A stretch of DNA of 64,000 nt from Leuctra nigra (taxonomy: Eukaryota; Arthropoda; Insecta; Plecoptera; Leuctridae): positions 21,508,309-21,572,308 of the forward strand of contig OW203766.1 of NCBI GenBank assembly GCA_934045905.1, in the 5' to 3' direction. The stretch's first letter is position 1; every line of letters begins with the position of its first letter. This document shows, one piece after another, positions 14,669-26,043 of the stretch. The notes beneath the pieces are model-generated. The model searched no databases. It had not been told where the DNA came from and saw only the letters and a program-made list of their open reading frames with translations. Position numbers and translations under genes: made by a program.

Positions 14669-17134
14669 ATGCCTCGACTTTCATATTATCGACAAACGAC
14701 TATATTGCAAATTAGTAACTATCAGTGGTGTGCTCAACACATACAATCTCTTCATATCACTCGGATGTCAGGTTGAGGTCGACTCGGTGAACGATTGTCA
14801 TTTTCAATTATACTAAGTCAATGATTATATGCAGATACCTACATCTGTTATGCCTCATTTACATGTCTCTGGCTGTATGCACAATGGTGTCGCTCAACTC
14901 TTCCATAAGAAGTGCTGTCAAGTCGATTCATCCGCTACAGCACTTATCAAAAATTAAAGCAATGGCAGTAGAGCAGATGGGGTATACAGGAGGGCATCTT
15001 TAAAATAGATTAACATTACTGAGACCAGTCCGCCATTAGGACATCATTCTGGGTATGCATTAAGCAACATCGTACATTCAACTACAAGTTAACGACTAAC
15101 AATGCCACAAATAATTTTTTCTTGTATTCATTTTAAAAATATTCAGAAAAGCACAGCCTAAAAGGGTGTAAGTTAATCATTGATGTTGACAGATAAATTA
15201 TTTTCTCAGGTGCCATCAATCTGCCCTTCAAACATGTTCATTTGAATGCAATCAACATGACAGATTCTGCAGGAAGCAAACTTAAAGCGAAGGATTCAAT
15301 TGTTTGGGTGGATATGGAGGTTGGTTTACATATTCTTCAGAGTGCCAGACGTTTCTAAACTACATGTGTCAAAAGCCAAAACATTTTAACATTAGTGCGC
15401 CAGCCAGGGTCAGGTGCAATGGAAGGAGAAGGGAGTGGGGTTACTGACTAGTGACCACCCTCTCCCCACCTTCCATCTTGCCACCCTCAGATAATGTTCT
15501 TTTACACAAAATAATTAAATATACATTTACAAAATTCAGAGCTAGGTACCTATATTGTACCTCTCCCCACCTTCCATCTTGCCTCCCCACAGATAATGTT
15601 CTTTACACAAAATACTTTAATTTATATTTTACAAAGTCTCAAATATTCAAAAAAGAATAGTAGGCACTCCATTCTTATTTCTTTCAGAATATAGGTTCAA
15701 ACTTTTATTAGTATTAATAGTATAAGAGTAATATTTATTATTTATTAGAGCAAGCAAAGCAAATAAATCTAGCAAATAAATTTAGTAAATTATGATATTT
15801 GGTAGGTAGGTACTACTCAGTTCCCGTGAATACAGTTTACCATAAATAGATGGACATTCTGATTTTATTTTTAGATGACTGGATTAGACATCTCAACGGA
15901 TCAGATTATGGAAATTGCATGTTTAATAACGGACCAACATTTGAATATCATCGCTGAAGGCCCCGAGTTAGTAGTTCATCAGCCCGATCACATTCTTAGT
16001 GCAATGGGTGAATGGTGCACAGAAAATCATAAAAAGGTACGGTTCGTATGTTTCATAATTTATTTAGTTTCATGTAGGTACTACTGGTAGGATGAAACCT
16101 TAACGAAATGTTTTTAACTCATCCAATAAATTATGGACAGGACCAAGGCGGGAATTGATGGGGGGGATTTCCCCCCTCTGGTTTTCTCATCCCAGGGGAG
16201 GGATAGATTTTTTCCCCCCCTCTGTAAAATGTTGACTTATTATAATCTACGAATACTGATTTCCCTTTAAATTAAAAGCAATTTCTCTTTCATAATGCCA
16301 ATTGTCGGGATCAAAAAGTGTGCAAAACAAAACAGTGTGCAAATCGCTTAGAAATGCACAAATTCAATCTTGAATTTCAAAATTTCGCGAGGCTATGCGC
16401 CCCGGACCCGCATGGTACTGGGGGGCCTTCCCCCCAGTCCCCCCATTGTGTTCGTGGGCAATCAATATTTTTTTGCCTTTGCTACTTTTCCCAACATTCT
16501 TTGAATTTGTATTTTCCTATCCCTCCCTCTGAAAATTGAACAATTCGCACCCTGGGGCCTGGACAGGATAGTTCATAAAGTCTCTTCGGCCCAACTTTGA
16601 TTCAGACACAACAACAAACAGATTTACTAATAAAAAAGTAGGTACCTACTAGTTATATTTTGTTACCCACTTTTTTTTTTTTTTTAGACTGGCTTGACAG
16701 AAGCATGCCGTAAAAGTAAATTGACAATACAAGAAGTCGATGAGCAGGTTTTGAATTTCTTAAAGCTGCACACTCCTGCAGGGGTTTGTCCGATAGCTGG
16801 CAATTCAATCTACATGGATCGCCTATTCATCAATCGTCACATGCCGCTTTTAGACAAACACTTGCATTATCGAATCATCGACGTATCGACTTTGAAAGAA
16901 TTGTGTCGCCGGTGGTACCCTGAGGAATTTGCCAACGCTCCAAAGAAGGCGTATGGACATCGAGCAATGATTGATGTGAGGGAGAGTATAGCAGAACTAC
17001 AATATTATACACATGCAATATTTAAAAATCAAGAGAATAAAGAACATCAAAAATATTTGAAGCTAAGTTTATTGAAGTGTGTACCTTGGTCAGCACAGAG
17101 AGAAAAAAATAAGATTTTATTTTATTGTATTTAG
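14669..17134 (+). CDS. REXO2: Oligoribonuclease REXO2 (DEDDh 3'-5' exonuclease)
   Basis: This enzyme degrades very short oligoribonucleotides to mononucleotides in mitochondria and cytosol. Exons are 14669-14771, 15210-15319, 15875-16036 and 16688-17134, giving 273 residues. The exonuclease signature is complete: VDMEMTGLD (first D and E), the NSIYMDR block (second D), and [12 protein letters not shown] (catalytic H and last D). The first exon encodes a leader rich in R, Q and S without acidic residues, as expected for mitochondrial import. Its phase (1) fits the next acceptor, whose frame is open back to the splice site. An internal ATG at 15257 would give a 223-residue cytosolic form, matching the known two-form pattern of human REXO2. 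Two donors (G|GTTGAG and GAG|GTTGGT) are weak, so the leader exon is less certain than the rest. The last about 40 residues are family-variable. Confidence 0.9.
16130..16560. repeat. Transposon-like patch in REXO2 intron 3
   Basis: The intron before the last REXO2 exon contains C/G-run-rich sequence with a GCGCCCCGGACC block (about 16398) that recurs at about 33608. The pattern is that of an unclassified dispersed repeat. No terminal repeats were resolved. Confidence 0.4.
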
Positions 17135-17217
17135 GAGCTCTATTTATGTGTCACAAAGGGGCTTGTAAATCGTAAGATGAGAGAACTAATTTTGATTTCG
17201 GAGTAGCAATCTGTATA

Positions 17218-17223
17218 AATAAA
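17218..17223 (+). terminator. REXO2 poly(A) signal
   Basis: AATAAA lies 84 bases after the REXO2 stop codon, followed by a G/T-rich stretch. It is the first canonical hexamer after the gene. Confidence 0.6.
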
Positions 17224-17426
17224 GCTTTGGCAAAAGGGGTTATTAACGAAATTGCTACTGCTTTGTCCCAACCCTGGGGGTGATAGAGGGCATCAAGCTC
17301 GTTATTTGCGGGTCCAACTTAAAAAAATCTCTATTTTCAAGGTTTTTGAGAGGTGAGTTAGGGAAGTGTTAGTGACAAACCAGTTCTATTAATTCTTTAG
17401 GAGCAGTTCAATTAAATGTACATAGG

Positions 17427-17641
17427 TACACTCAGCCAAACAAAACTTGAACGTTGACCAAATTTGAATGACTGCTGGTCATGTCCCATAACCAATCAAA
17501 GCTTGTTATTATCATTGAAATGTGAGGTCACCTACTAGAGTGAGACAATGAGATCGCTTAGACTGACTTCTGATGGTGCGATCTTACATTTATCAGCCTA
17601 TCAGATTTATTGAACATTCAAGTTTTGTTTGGCCAAGTGTA
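17427..17641. mobile_element. TACACT-family MITE, copy 1 (215 bp)
   Basis: The element begins TACACTCAGCCAAACAAAAC and ends with an imperfect inverse of that sequence (terminal repeat about 30 bp). It lies between the convergent REXO2 and SDHC genes. A second member of the same length and similar interior lies at 31839-32052. A TA at each end would fit a Tc1/mariner-type target, but that class is inferred from termini only. Confidence 0.75.
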
Positions 17642-17677
17642 CATAGAATTTATATATAATAACAAATTAAGAGTAAT

Positions 17678-17683
17678 TTTATT
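17678..17683 (-). terminator. SDHC poly(A) signal
   Basis: Read on the minus strand this is AATAAA, about 100 bases after the SDHC stop codon. It sits just beyond the MITE that separates SDHC from REXO2. Confidence 0.5.
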
Positions 17684-17781
17684 TACAGATTCCAGATTGT
17701 TGTTTTCTACATCTCCTTTTCTAAAGACAGCAAAATTAATAAATATTGCTCGGTAAAATCATTTCAACAAGTAACAATAAA

Positions 17782-19273
17782 TTAAAGGTTAGCCAAAACG
17801 GCAGTAAGGGCGACAGCTATGGCAAGAGCAACATATCCACTTACGTAGACTTCACGAATAGTCAAACCTTTGCCAGTATCCCACATCAAGTGACGAATTC
17901 CGTTAACGTAATGATATCCCAAAGGAAAAGCAATCAAAAACTTAGTGGCGAAGACAACGGATGGGCTCACGTGAAGATCTTCCAACATTTGCAAATAATG
18001 TGGGAAATCATTTGGCAGCACCAATGCTCCTAAAAAGGTAAATCATTTGTCAAGGCCTTCAGTAGGTATGTAGGTAGGTACCTACCAAGGAGGTTATAGT
18101 ACTGGTGTGGCCATTCGCCGTGCGGATTGAAGCCGGCAGACATATTTATTATTTCCACTCACGCACCAAAAACTCCAGGCAAGAGCGAGTCACCTCACGC
18201 TGTGATACGAGCGCAGTTCCAAGTGTTCCAGGAATATTTTAATTGCCCGCCAATGAATACACTTAGGGAGATGCGGTTTGTAACATTGCTTAACTGAGAC
18301 TCTAAGGAATCACCTCTAATTTTTTGATTCTCGATACCTTTCAAATAGTTGCGATGTTACAGCAAGTTGAATAGAACACTTCGGCAATTCCGAGTTCTTT
18401 TCAAAACGTTCCCAGACATATTTTAATTGCGTGCCACCCAAAGTGTAAAAAGTGAATCGAAAAATGGGAGGTGATTCCTTAGAGTCTCAGTTAAACATTG
18501 TTACAAACCGCATTTCCCCAAAAGTATTCATTGGCGCGCAATTAAAATATTCCTGGAACTCATGGAACGGCACTCGTATCACAGCGTGCGAATGTGCAAT
18601 CGATTTCTGCCTTGAGTTTTGCCACCTGGGAGGAGTGGCGGATAGCCGGGAGTGGCTTCAAGTCGTCGGCGTACGCTGGTTTAGCGGTTGGCCCCTCCAG
18701 CAAAATATATCTACAAGCTCCTTGGTAGGTAGACCTACCACTGTAGGTACCTACTACTTTAATACGAACAGGTAGCATTATTAGTATTTAATTATTAAGA
18801 GAGTATCAGTTCTACACACCTAGTCCCAAAGCAGTCACATATCCACTTAAAACCATGCCAGTCATTCGATGGGAGATTGACATCATCGATGTCACTTGCG
18901 GCTTGTATATCGTAAGATGAGGGGACTGGGGGCGGTTGAGCCTGGCATTACGCTCATCATGGGTTTCAGTAGTCGATTCAGGAATTACATTAGAGGCCTT
19001 TAGGGTTACTAGTCTGGACCTGTAAGTAAAGAAAAATAATTTGGCATTAACCTATCCAGGCTTAGGTAACAGTCTGAGGACATAGTGAAGGCCTCTTACT
19101 GAGAACAGCAGATGCCCCGGTATAAAGACCCCGTCAAGTGTTTCTGGAAAAGGAATCTGTAAAAGGAAATCCCTATGTAATATTACGTTATTCTCTACAC
19201 TACATACTAGCGGTTACTCGTGAAATTTACAAATTTAAATCTGAACTTTAATGTTTTACCTGGTCAGCGCCAT
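17782..19273 (-). CDS. SDHC: Succinate dehydrogenase cytochrome b560 subunit (complex II)
   Basis: SDHC anchors complex II in the inner mitochondrial membrane and, with SDHD, holds heme b and the ubiquinone site. Minus-strand exons are 19273-19260, 19156-19100, 19019-18820 and 18029-17782, with consistent phases, giving 172 residues (human SDHC is 169). A basic N-terminal leader is followed by RPQSPHLTIYKPQ and SISHRMTGM, where the family's ubiquinone-site Ser and Arg occur, and then three hydrophobic segments. YHYVNGIRHLMWDTGKGL supplies the heme-ligand region. The tiny 14-base first coding exon is joined by an AG|GTAAAA donor. A nearer AG in front of exon 2 would break the frame, so the more distal acceptor was chosen. 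The gene is tail-to-tail with REXO2 and head-to-head with LBR copy A. An in-frame alternative first exon may exist at 18143-18086. Confidence 0.93.
18086..18143 (-). other. Possible alternative first exon of SDHC
   Basis: On the minus strand an ATG begins a 19-codon open stretch starting MSAGFNPHGEWPHQYYNLLG when joined to the last SDHC exon. It ends at G|GTAGGT, in the same phase as true exon 3, and would leave a 56-base intron before exon 4. The encoded protein would lack the leader and the first conserved quinone-site block. It lies within a diverged inverted-repeat region, so it may be coincidence. Confidence 0.25.
18196..18588. repeat. Imperfect foldback element in SDHC intron 3
   Basis: The left arm (about 18196-18337) and right arm (about 18452-18588) are reverse complements with scattered mismatches, starting CACGCTGTGATACGAG. 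The central loop carries a third, direct copy of part of the arm (around 18410-18440). Weaker inverted similarity extends outward to about 18060 and 18760. Confidence 0.8.
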
Positions 19274-19645
19274 TTTTGCTTCGAGCACTTTTGATTACTA
19301 CTAAAAACAAGACAAATACTTCAATGAAATGTGAGATCTCAATAAGAAACAATGTTGTAGCGTATTAATAGTTTCACTCAAAGATATTAATTTTAATATT
19401 ATATTGGAAGAAATAAAATAGAACACGAAACGAAATAATATAGTTCAAACTTGATTCTAGATAAAATTTGTTTACGGGTTCTTGGCGGCACTGGAATTTT
19501 GTATGGACCAATTACAGCGCTTCTTCCATCAAATTCCACCAATAGAAAACGAACTTTCAAAATGATTAGGCGAATTGGCGTCGTTTTGATGCCATCGTTT
19601 TGATAGCGTGTCTGTGTCCATAATTTTCTTCTGTCAAGATTTAAG
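19274..19645 (+). promoter_or_regulatory. SDHC/LBR-A divergent promoter and LBR-A leader exon
   Basis: SDHC starts leftward at 19273. A non-coding LBR exon appears to end rightward at 19645, where TCAAGATTTAAG|GTAAAC matches the equivalent boundary TCAAGATTTGAAG|GTAAAT at 36347 of the second LBR copy. Preservation of this splice site in both copies is the evidence for a leader exon. The transcription start is not resolved. Confidence 0.5.
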
Positions 19646-20128
19646 GTAAACAATAACAATATTATTTTGTGGATCACTTTGAATATTACTTTTATTAATA
19701 GTAATAATCAGAGATTATATTAATATAACTTTGTGGTTCGCCATTGCACTTCTTCATACTTAAAATCATTTAGCATTCTCTGGACATTTTCGGACAACCA
19801 AGCAGAATAATATTGTAGGCTAGTCCATAGGATTAGGAACAGTAATATTCAAGACTAGACTACTGCCTACATTCCTATCACCTATAACGGATTAAATCGT
19901 GTTTCCAACTAACATTAAACTATTACTTCGTAAGTGTTCATTCAGGAAACGTGATATTGAGTGACAACTTGCCACCTAGTAGTACCTACTACCTACTCTA
20001 TTAAGTAACCTGTGGGTCCTGTATCAGCCGCCATTAACCTTACTTCGAGATTGGCTTTCTGCCAACCACAAAACAAAGCTGGCATCGAAAAAAATTAACA
20101 TAATATTAATTTCACAGAGTGAATAGCT

Positions 20129-23100
20129 ATGAGTGCGCGGCCTAGGAGATCGGGAAGATCCCCAGCTCGGGAGAAAAAATCTGAGCGAGATTCATCTTCT
20201 TCCCCTACAAAGAAAGGTGGTGCTCGACCTGGACGTTCTAAGTCACCAGGACGCCCAAAGTCCCCAGGACGCCCTAAGTCTCCTGCACGTACCAAATCAC
20301 CATCTCGAGGGCGTCCGAAATCACCAGTAAAGCCCACCAAATCCTCAACTTCTCCGTCAGTTGAAAAAAAAATTCTCTCGGAGAAAGTGACGGCAAAAAG
20401 GAAGGTTTCTCCCATCAGGGTATCTCCTGATGTTTACGTCAGCCTGAAGAAAGAACAATTAGCGAAGTCTCCAATCGTTTCAATAACCCGCTCGGACATC
20501 AAGAATATTGATTCATCTAATTCCAAAGGACGAATCTCCTCAAGTATTGATACAACCGTAAGAAGATCAACAAGGGTGGTGACAAAGAAAGATGCTGATG
20601 GTAAAATTGAGGAATTTGTTGGACATTCGTCTGCTAGCCTCAGCTCAAGAGCCAAGTCAGTTGAAAAGAGCTCACAGGTTCCTCGAGAGTTTGGTGGATG
20701 GTTTGGAGCATTAATATTCATCATTGCTGTGCCATTGATTGCTCTGGCTATCCAGCTGTACTGCTCCAAGGTTAGTTTTTACTGCCAACAAGCAGTAACA
20801 ATGTTTTGTTTTATTCATGGACTGAAACCAGAACTGAAGACAAGTCTTGGAAGCAACCAGAACCATTTTTAATTTAAATACCTAGGTGGAACTATGGCTA
20901 TAAAAGTAATGTAAATAAACTGACCTAGGTAGTAAATATAACAACCTATTTTGGTTACCTTTAAGTCTACCTAGATCTAAAGTAAACATAAATTATTTAT
21001 CTCAGTTTTTAGGTATATTCTTATTTAGGTAATCTCTAATAAGTACCTCATAATATATAAATAAATGTACACAAAAATTGTTGATAATGTTCTTTTCCAT
21101 AACTTCAAAATTCTGGATTCGGCCCTGCCGCCACAGTAGTGTAGTAGGGTACACCTACCTACTACCTACTAGGTACAATCTGCCTACACATCAAGGAGGT
21201 TATTTTTTGGTTTATTACCGAGGATTTATTTATTTATTAGCTTGCCTATAGTTACCTTCAGAACCTATTAGTAGTTATGCCTTATTGTTTGTTCCTCAAC
21301 ATGGTTCCTATTTTACAGGATTGTGGAACAACTTTCCGCCCATCAACCAACTGGCGAGCATATTTTGATCTTGAAGCAGCCGGTTGGTATCTGGCTTTCA
21401 TCGGCATGCAGATAATATTCTCGTATCTGCCGCTTGGCAAGGTGGTTGATGCACAACCCGGCAGGACAAGCCGTTATCAATACCGTTGCAACGGCATTTG
21501 GAGCTTGGTCTTGACGCTCTCCGTTCTCGGCGGTCTCTATTACTTCAAGTACCCGCTGACACGCATTTTAGACAAACAACTTCAGTTGACAGTGACTTCC
21601 ATCATCTTTAGCATACTTCTGTCAATTGTGTTGTACATTCGAAGCAAGAAGGCGCCGGTTTCATCGCTCAATCAATATGGCATCTCAGGAAACTTCCTAC
21701 GAGACTTTTGGATGGGCAGAGAGATCAACCCTCGCTTCGGACGATTGGACGTTAAAATTCTACTCCTGCGGACCACTCTCATTGCATTGGTGAGATGATT
21801 TTTATTATTTAGAGGGTTATCTACATTCTACACTCTACAGCAACTACGATGACCGCATTCCATATGCCTCCTCCTATCAACACAGTCCTCATCTTCCAAC
21901 CTTCTTGACTCCTGTCCGACCTGACCTCTCCACTTTCACTTACCTCTCCTCTCAATGAAAAAAATATTACATGAATATTGCAAGAACAGAAAGAAAATGT
22001 TTGATTTACCTAATAAGTTCTTATACTATTATTTACAAATTAGATGTAGAGTATACAAATTATGTGCTTATACACTTCAACATCGAGAATAATGGGACTA
22101 ATTTGAACGAGTAATGCGAATGGAATCAAAAGAACAACAATATTTGACATATATAGTACTAGTACCTAGGTTTACTTTAATCAGTAATACATAATATCAA
22201 ACATCAACACACAAATGATACTAATGTCGACATCAAGAAGTTTGACATAGGGAAGATTGGAAACAAATTATGCTTTTCTTTTGAAGTGTTATCATGATGA
22301 TTGTGTGTCCATACAAAGTATTAAACCGGGTTCAAATTCAAACCGGGGGTACAAATGACACATCCACCTCAAACATTGGATGTGATTTAGGATATTATAA
22401 CCCATGCTGTATAAAATTAAAATGCATGTACAAAGTGTGCAGGTGTGTCCTTGAACAATTAAACATAACCATCATGCATCCAATGTGTCATGTGTACTGT
22501 TTGATAGGTACACTTTTCCCTGTCCCATTAGAAGTGTCCTTCAAAGGAGGTACCTATACCGTATTACGTGAGGATCAAGTATTGAACATTACATTCTGTT
22601 TCAGGTTGTTTTAAACTTGCTGTTCGTGTTCAAAGTATTGGACGGTCAGACAGTGAAGGGTGAAGGTGGCTCTACTCGGAAAGTTGATTGGGCACAGAAG
22701 GAGTATCCGCCCGCCCTGCTTCTAGCTGTTGCTATGCAGTTGATCTATTTGCTGGACTGGCTCTGGTTTGAGTACACGTTCCCGACTTCATTCGATGCGA
22801 TGTCGGAAGGCTGCGGCTACATGGCGGTTATTGGGTTTACCACCCATCCATTTATTAGCACCATCGTCACCAAGTTCTTGGTTTTCCACAAGTATGCATT
22901 TAATCTACAATGTGTCAATGCTGTTTTCAATTAAATTCTAGGGGATAGCTAATTTATCAAACTTTTTCTTCTTTAAGAGTGGATACTCCCTGGTATGGGC
23001 TGACTGCCATTGGCTTGGTGTTCACCATCGGATATGTGTTCTATCGTGCAAGTAATCTGCAGAAGAGTAACTTCCGACAAAATCCGCTGGATCCGGCTTT

Positions 23101-25432
23101 GGCTCGTAAGTATAAAAATTAAAACTAAATCAGGCGTGCGTGAAGATAATGCACCCCCGCCCCGCAACATTTTCAGGTAGCATAAGAAGTGCCTCAAAAA
23201 AATCAAGATTGTGACACATTCTATGGCATATTTAGGTACCCACCCCACCCCTTCACGCACCCCTGGACTGACAAAATATATTGAAATATTTAGGGTTGGG
23301 ATTCGATTTGATTTGCTAAATCGATGTCAAACTGAAGATTTCGACATCAAATCGAAATAATTTCGACATCGAAATAATTTTGACATCGTAATAATGGGCC
23401 ACATCGAAATAATTACGGCGAAATGTGGCAACACTGCAATTGCGTCTGCCTAAGGCCATGTTCCAGCGCTAGAGATGTCCCTCTCACACCCCCCTCGCGG
23501 CAACAAATGACGAGGAAATGATTGAAATAAATAACTTTTTCATTTCAAATAACGTACAAGCATTTATTTATGTAAAAGGGAACAATTAATGAAAAAATTT
23601 CGTTGCAAATCCAGTTGCAAATTCATGGTTTTATTAGACTTGTTGCCGGAATATATCACGTGAAGCATAGGTAACATTGTCTGCATTCAACATCCTTTAG
23701 CAATGTTGTCCGTAATGTTCACTTCAAACTCGAAAACTTTCCACAATTCACTTCGTCTCCACGGCGGGATTATTATTTTTTTGCGTGGAAACATTCTTTC
23801 ACGAGAGAATAAAAACAACACGCGCTGAATGGCAAGAGACAACTGACCAACCCACCCTCAACTGCACACGCGGTATGCAGGAAGGGCGGAAGCAGGCCAC
23901 TCAGCTGATCTTGAGAGGCGCGTTGCACTGTTGCCAGCTCTACAATACTGCGCGCTGATTCTCGGAATTTTTTAAACGATGTCAAACGATTATTTGATTA
24001 AACAATTCAAATCGATGTCGAATCGAAACTCAAAATATCATTCGACATCGATGTCAAATCGAAAAATCGATGTCAAGTCCCAACCCTAGAAATATTAGGG
24101 TTGGGATTCGATTTGCTAAAGTTAAATTGATCATAAGTTACAATTTCCATGTCACTCATTTCGAAACAGTTTCAACATCATAAAGGCAATATCGAAATAA
24201 TTATGACGAAATTTGGCTACATTGTAAATGCGCTTGGGGGCATCAGTCAAATATAACACGTACTAGGTACTATTTATATGTGTACCTCCTTCAGTGCACT
24301 TCAGCTGATGATTGTATGACTAAGAACATGACATGAGACTTGGCAGTAGGTAGCCATTGACATTGGGGTGAGTGTTCACACCACACCAACACTAGGACCG
24401 CAGGACTCGAAGAAGCCGGCTGGCCACGCCTGGCTGTTCCTCACCTTCCTCCTTCTCTTCTTCTTCCAATTGTTCCACAAATTCGTACCACCTAGAGTTC
24501 TGTCCTCCCACTCTCTCTTAAGCTGGGTCCACATAGACCGTTTTTCCGTTTTGCGTTTTCCGTTTTTACTAATTAAATATCGACGTTTTTTGTATGACTG
24601 TCCACATAGAACGTTTTGCGTCTTCTACAAAAACGTTTGTAAGCACCTTGATCCCCGTCTTCTTTAAACTTTACATTCGAGATGTCAGGAGGCCGTGGAA
24701 ATAAAAAATTTTCATTCAACGTTATTTATATCTGTCTGTGACAGTTTGTGAGTAATTAGATGGGCTAATATTCTTCCCAGGTATGTAATTTTAAAATAAT
24801 GTATCTAGTGTCAGATCGGCCATGTTATTTGACCATGTGACGTAGTCGTACGTGATAGGTTATTAAAGGTTTTACGTCACTTCCGCCGCGCGTATTTTTT
24901 AAAATCCTCGATGAAGTTTATGCGGCGCGGCGAGGATAAAATCCGCGTGCGGCGGGCTTGTGATTGGTTCAAGAGAAAAAAACGGAAAACGCAAAACGGA
25001 AAAAACGGCCTATGTGGACCCAGCTTTAGACTTTTACTCAGTCCACCTTCCTCCACTCTCCTAAATATGTAATGAAAATGATTGTTGTCAGGTAAACAGA
25101 GTGGGTGCTGTGAATTTATCTTTATTAAATTGATTTGGTTTCTTTCAGAATTGGAGACCATCACAACAAACCGCGGCAAGAAGCTGTTGGTGTCGGGCTG
25201 GTGGGGGTTCGTCCGTCACCCCAACTATCTCGGCGATATCATCATGCACTGGGCGATCGCGAGCGTCTGCGGGTGTGCTCACTGGCTGCCGTACACTTGG
25301 CCGCTGTCGACGACTCTGCTCCTTCTCCATCGCGCTGTGCGGGACGACGCGCGCTGCAGGGAACGCTACGGCATTTACTGGGACAGATACGTAAGTCGAG
25401 TCAAGAGTCTCGTCGTACCAAAGGTGTTTTAG
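20129..25432 (+). CDS. LBR: Lamin B receptor-like protein, copy A
   Basis: LBR is an inner-nuclear-membrane protein that ties lamin and chromatin to the envelope and carries a sterol C14-reductase-type membrane domain. Coding exons are 20129-20770, 21319-21789, 22605-22891, 22978-23105 and 25149-25432, with consistent phases, giving 603 residues. Residues 1-75 are a basic R/S/P-rich tail with repeated GRPKSPGRPKSP, the kind SR-protein kinases phosphorylate. The first membrane span is at about 190-212, followed by the reductase fold. The C-terminal block has SGWWGFVRHPNYLGD and RYGIYWDRY. No Tudor domain is visible, unlike vertebrate LBR. The extreme end (SRVKSLVVPKVF) departs from the vertebrate VPYRI-type ending. 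Insects do not make sterols and fly LBR was reported to lack reductase activity, so a structural role is likely. The fourth intron is swollen by two transposons. Confidence 0.93.
23291..24088. mobile_element. hAT-like element, 798 bp, in LBR-A intron 4
   Basis: Termini are TAGGGTTGGGATTCGATTTG at the left and the inverse (CCCAACCCTA) at the right, flanked by the exact 8-bp duplication GAAATATT (23283-23290 and 24089-24096). The interior is rich in ATCGA words in both orientations. An 8-bp duplication and a TAGGG end are typical of the hAT superfamily. No transposase is readable. Confidence 0.85.
24096..24240. mobile_element. Partial second copy of the TAGGGTTGGG element
   Basis: Directly after the first copy's target duplication, another TAGGGTTGGGATTCGATTTG begins, overlapping the duplication by its terminal T. 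It has no matching right terminus and appears truncated near 24240. Confidence 0.6.
24521..25025. mobile_element. PIF/Harbinger-like MITE, 505 bp
   Basis: Inverted termini of about 48 bp start AGCTGGGTCCACATAG and carry GTTTT-rich repeats of one another. The 3-bp flank TTA is present on both sides (24518-24520 and 25026-25028), which fits the TWA target of PIF/Harbinger elements. It sits about 120 bases before the last LBR-A exon and is absent from the same intron of copy B. Confidence 0.7.
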
Positions 25433-25837
25433 TTAAATATCCTGTGGTAGGTAGGCGAATGAAACATTTGTTCAAGTGTGTGTTTTTTTTTAATATGTCC
25501 CAGTTTGATTTCTGCTTAAACGCCGGTAAAAAAGATAGTAGGTATCTAATTTCCCCACATCACAGTGTCAACTTAAACATACCATTTATTTGGGTTGTTA
25601 TTTGAAGCGAAACAGTCAAACGGTCTACTTTGAGGTTTCATTCAATTCAAGTAATATTTTAATTCTGTTGGAAGCCATTTGAAAATAGCGTATTAATCGA
25701 AGGGCAGGTTTGTCTTGTTTGAAAACTACCTAATTTTAATTCCACTTGCTTAAGCATTACATGACAGAATGATATTGAACAGAGTTCATTATTTTTAAAT
25801 GTTGAATGAGTAGAGCCAAGATTATATGGTGATTGAA

Positions 25838-25843
25838 AATAAA
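25838..25843 (+). terminator. Nearest canonical poly(A) hexamer after LBR-A
   Basis: This AATAAA is 405 bases past the LBR-A stop and lies inside the hAT-like element. The site matching the LBR-B signal (39889-39894) reads TAATATG in copy A, so the ancestral hexamer seems lost. Confidence 0.4.
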
Positions 25844-26005
25844 ACGAAATTTTAAATAAACAGGTTTTAGTGTGAAATGTGCATGGTTCATGGAATTTAA
25901 ACCCCAAAACTGTCATTTTCCAATCGCGAAATAAAACGAAATACACTTTAATTCGCGAAATTGACCTAAATCGCGAAATTACCACGAAATCAGTGATTTT
26001 TCACT

Positions 26006-26043
<38 letters not shown>

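Noticed and set aside
25135..25605. 156-residue frame overlapping the last LBR-A exon, and its twin at 39610-39849
   Set aside because: These are out-of-frame shadows of the conserved LBR exon; the true frame contains the SGWWGFVRHPNYLGD motif.
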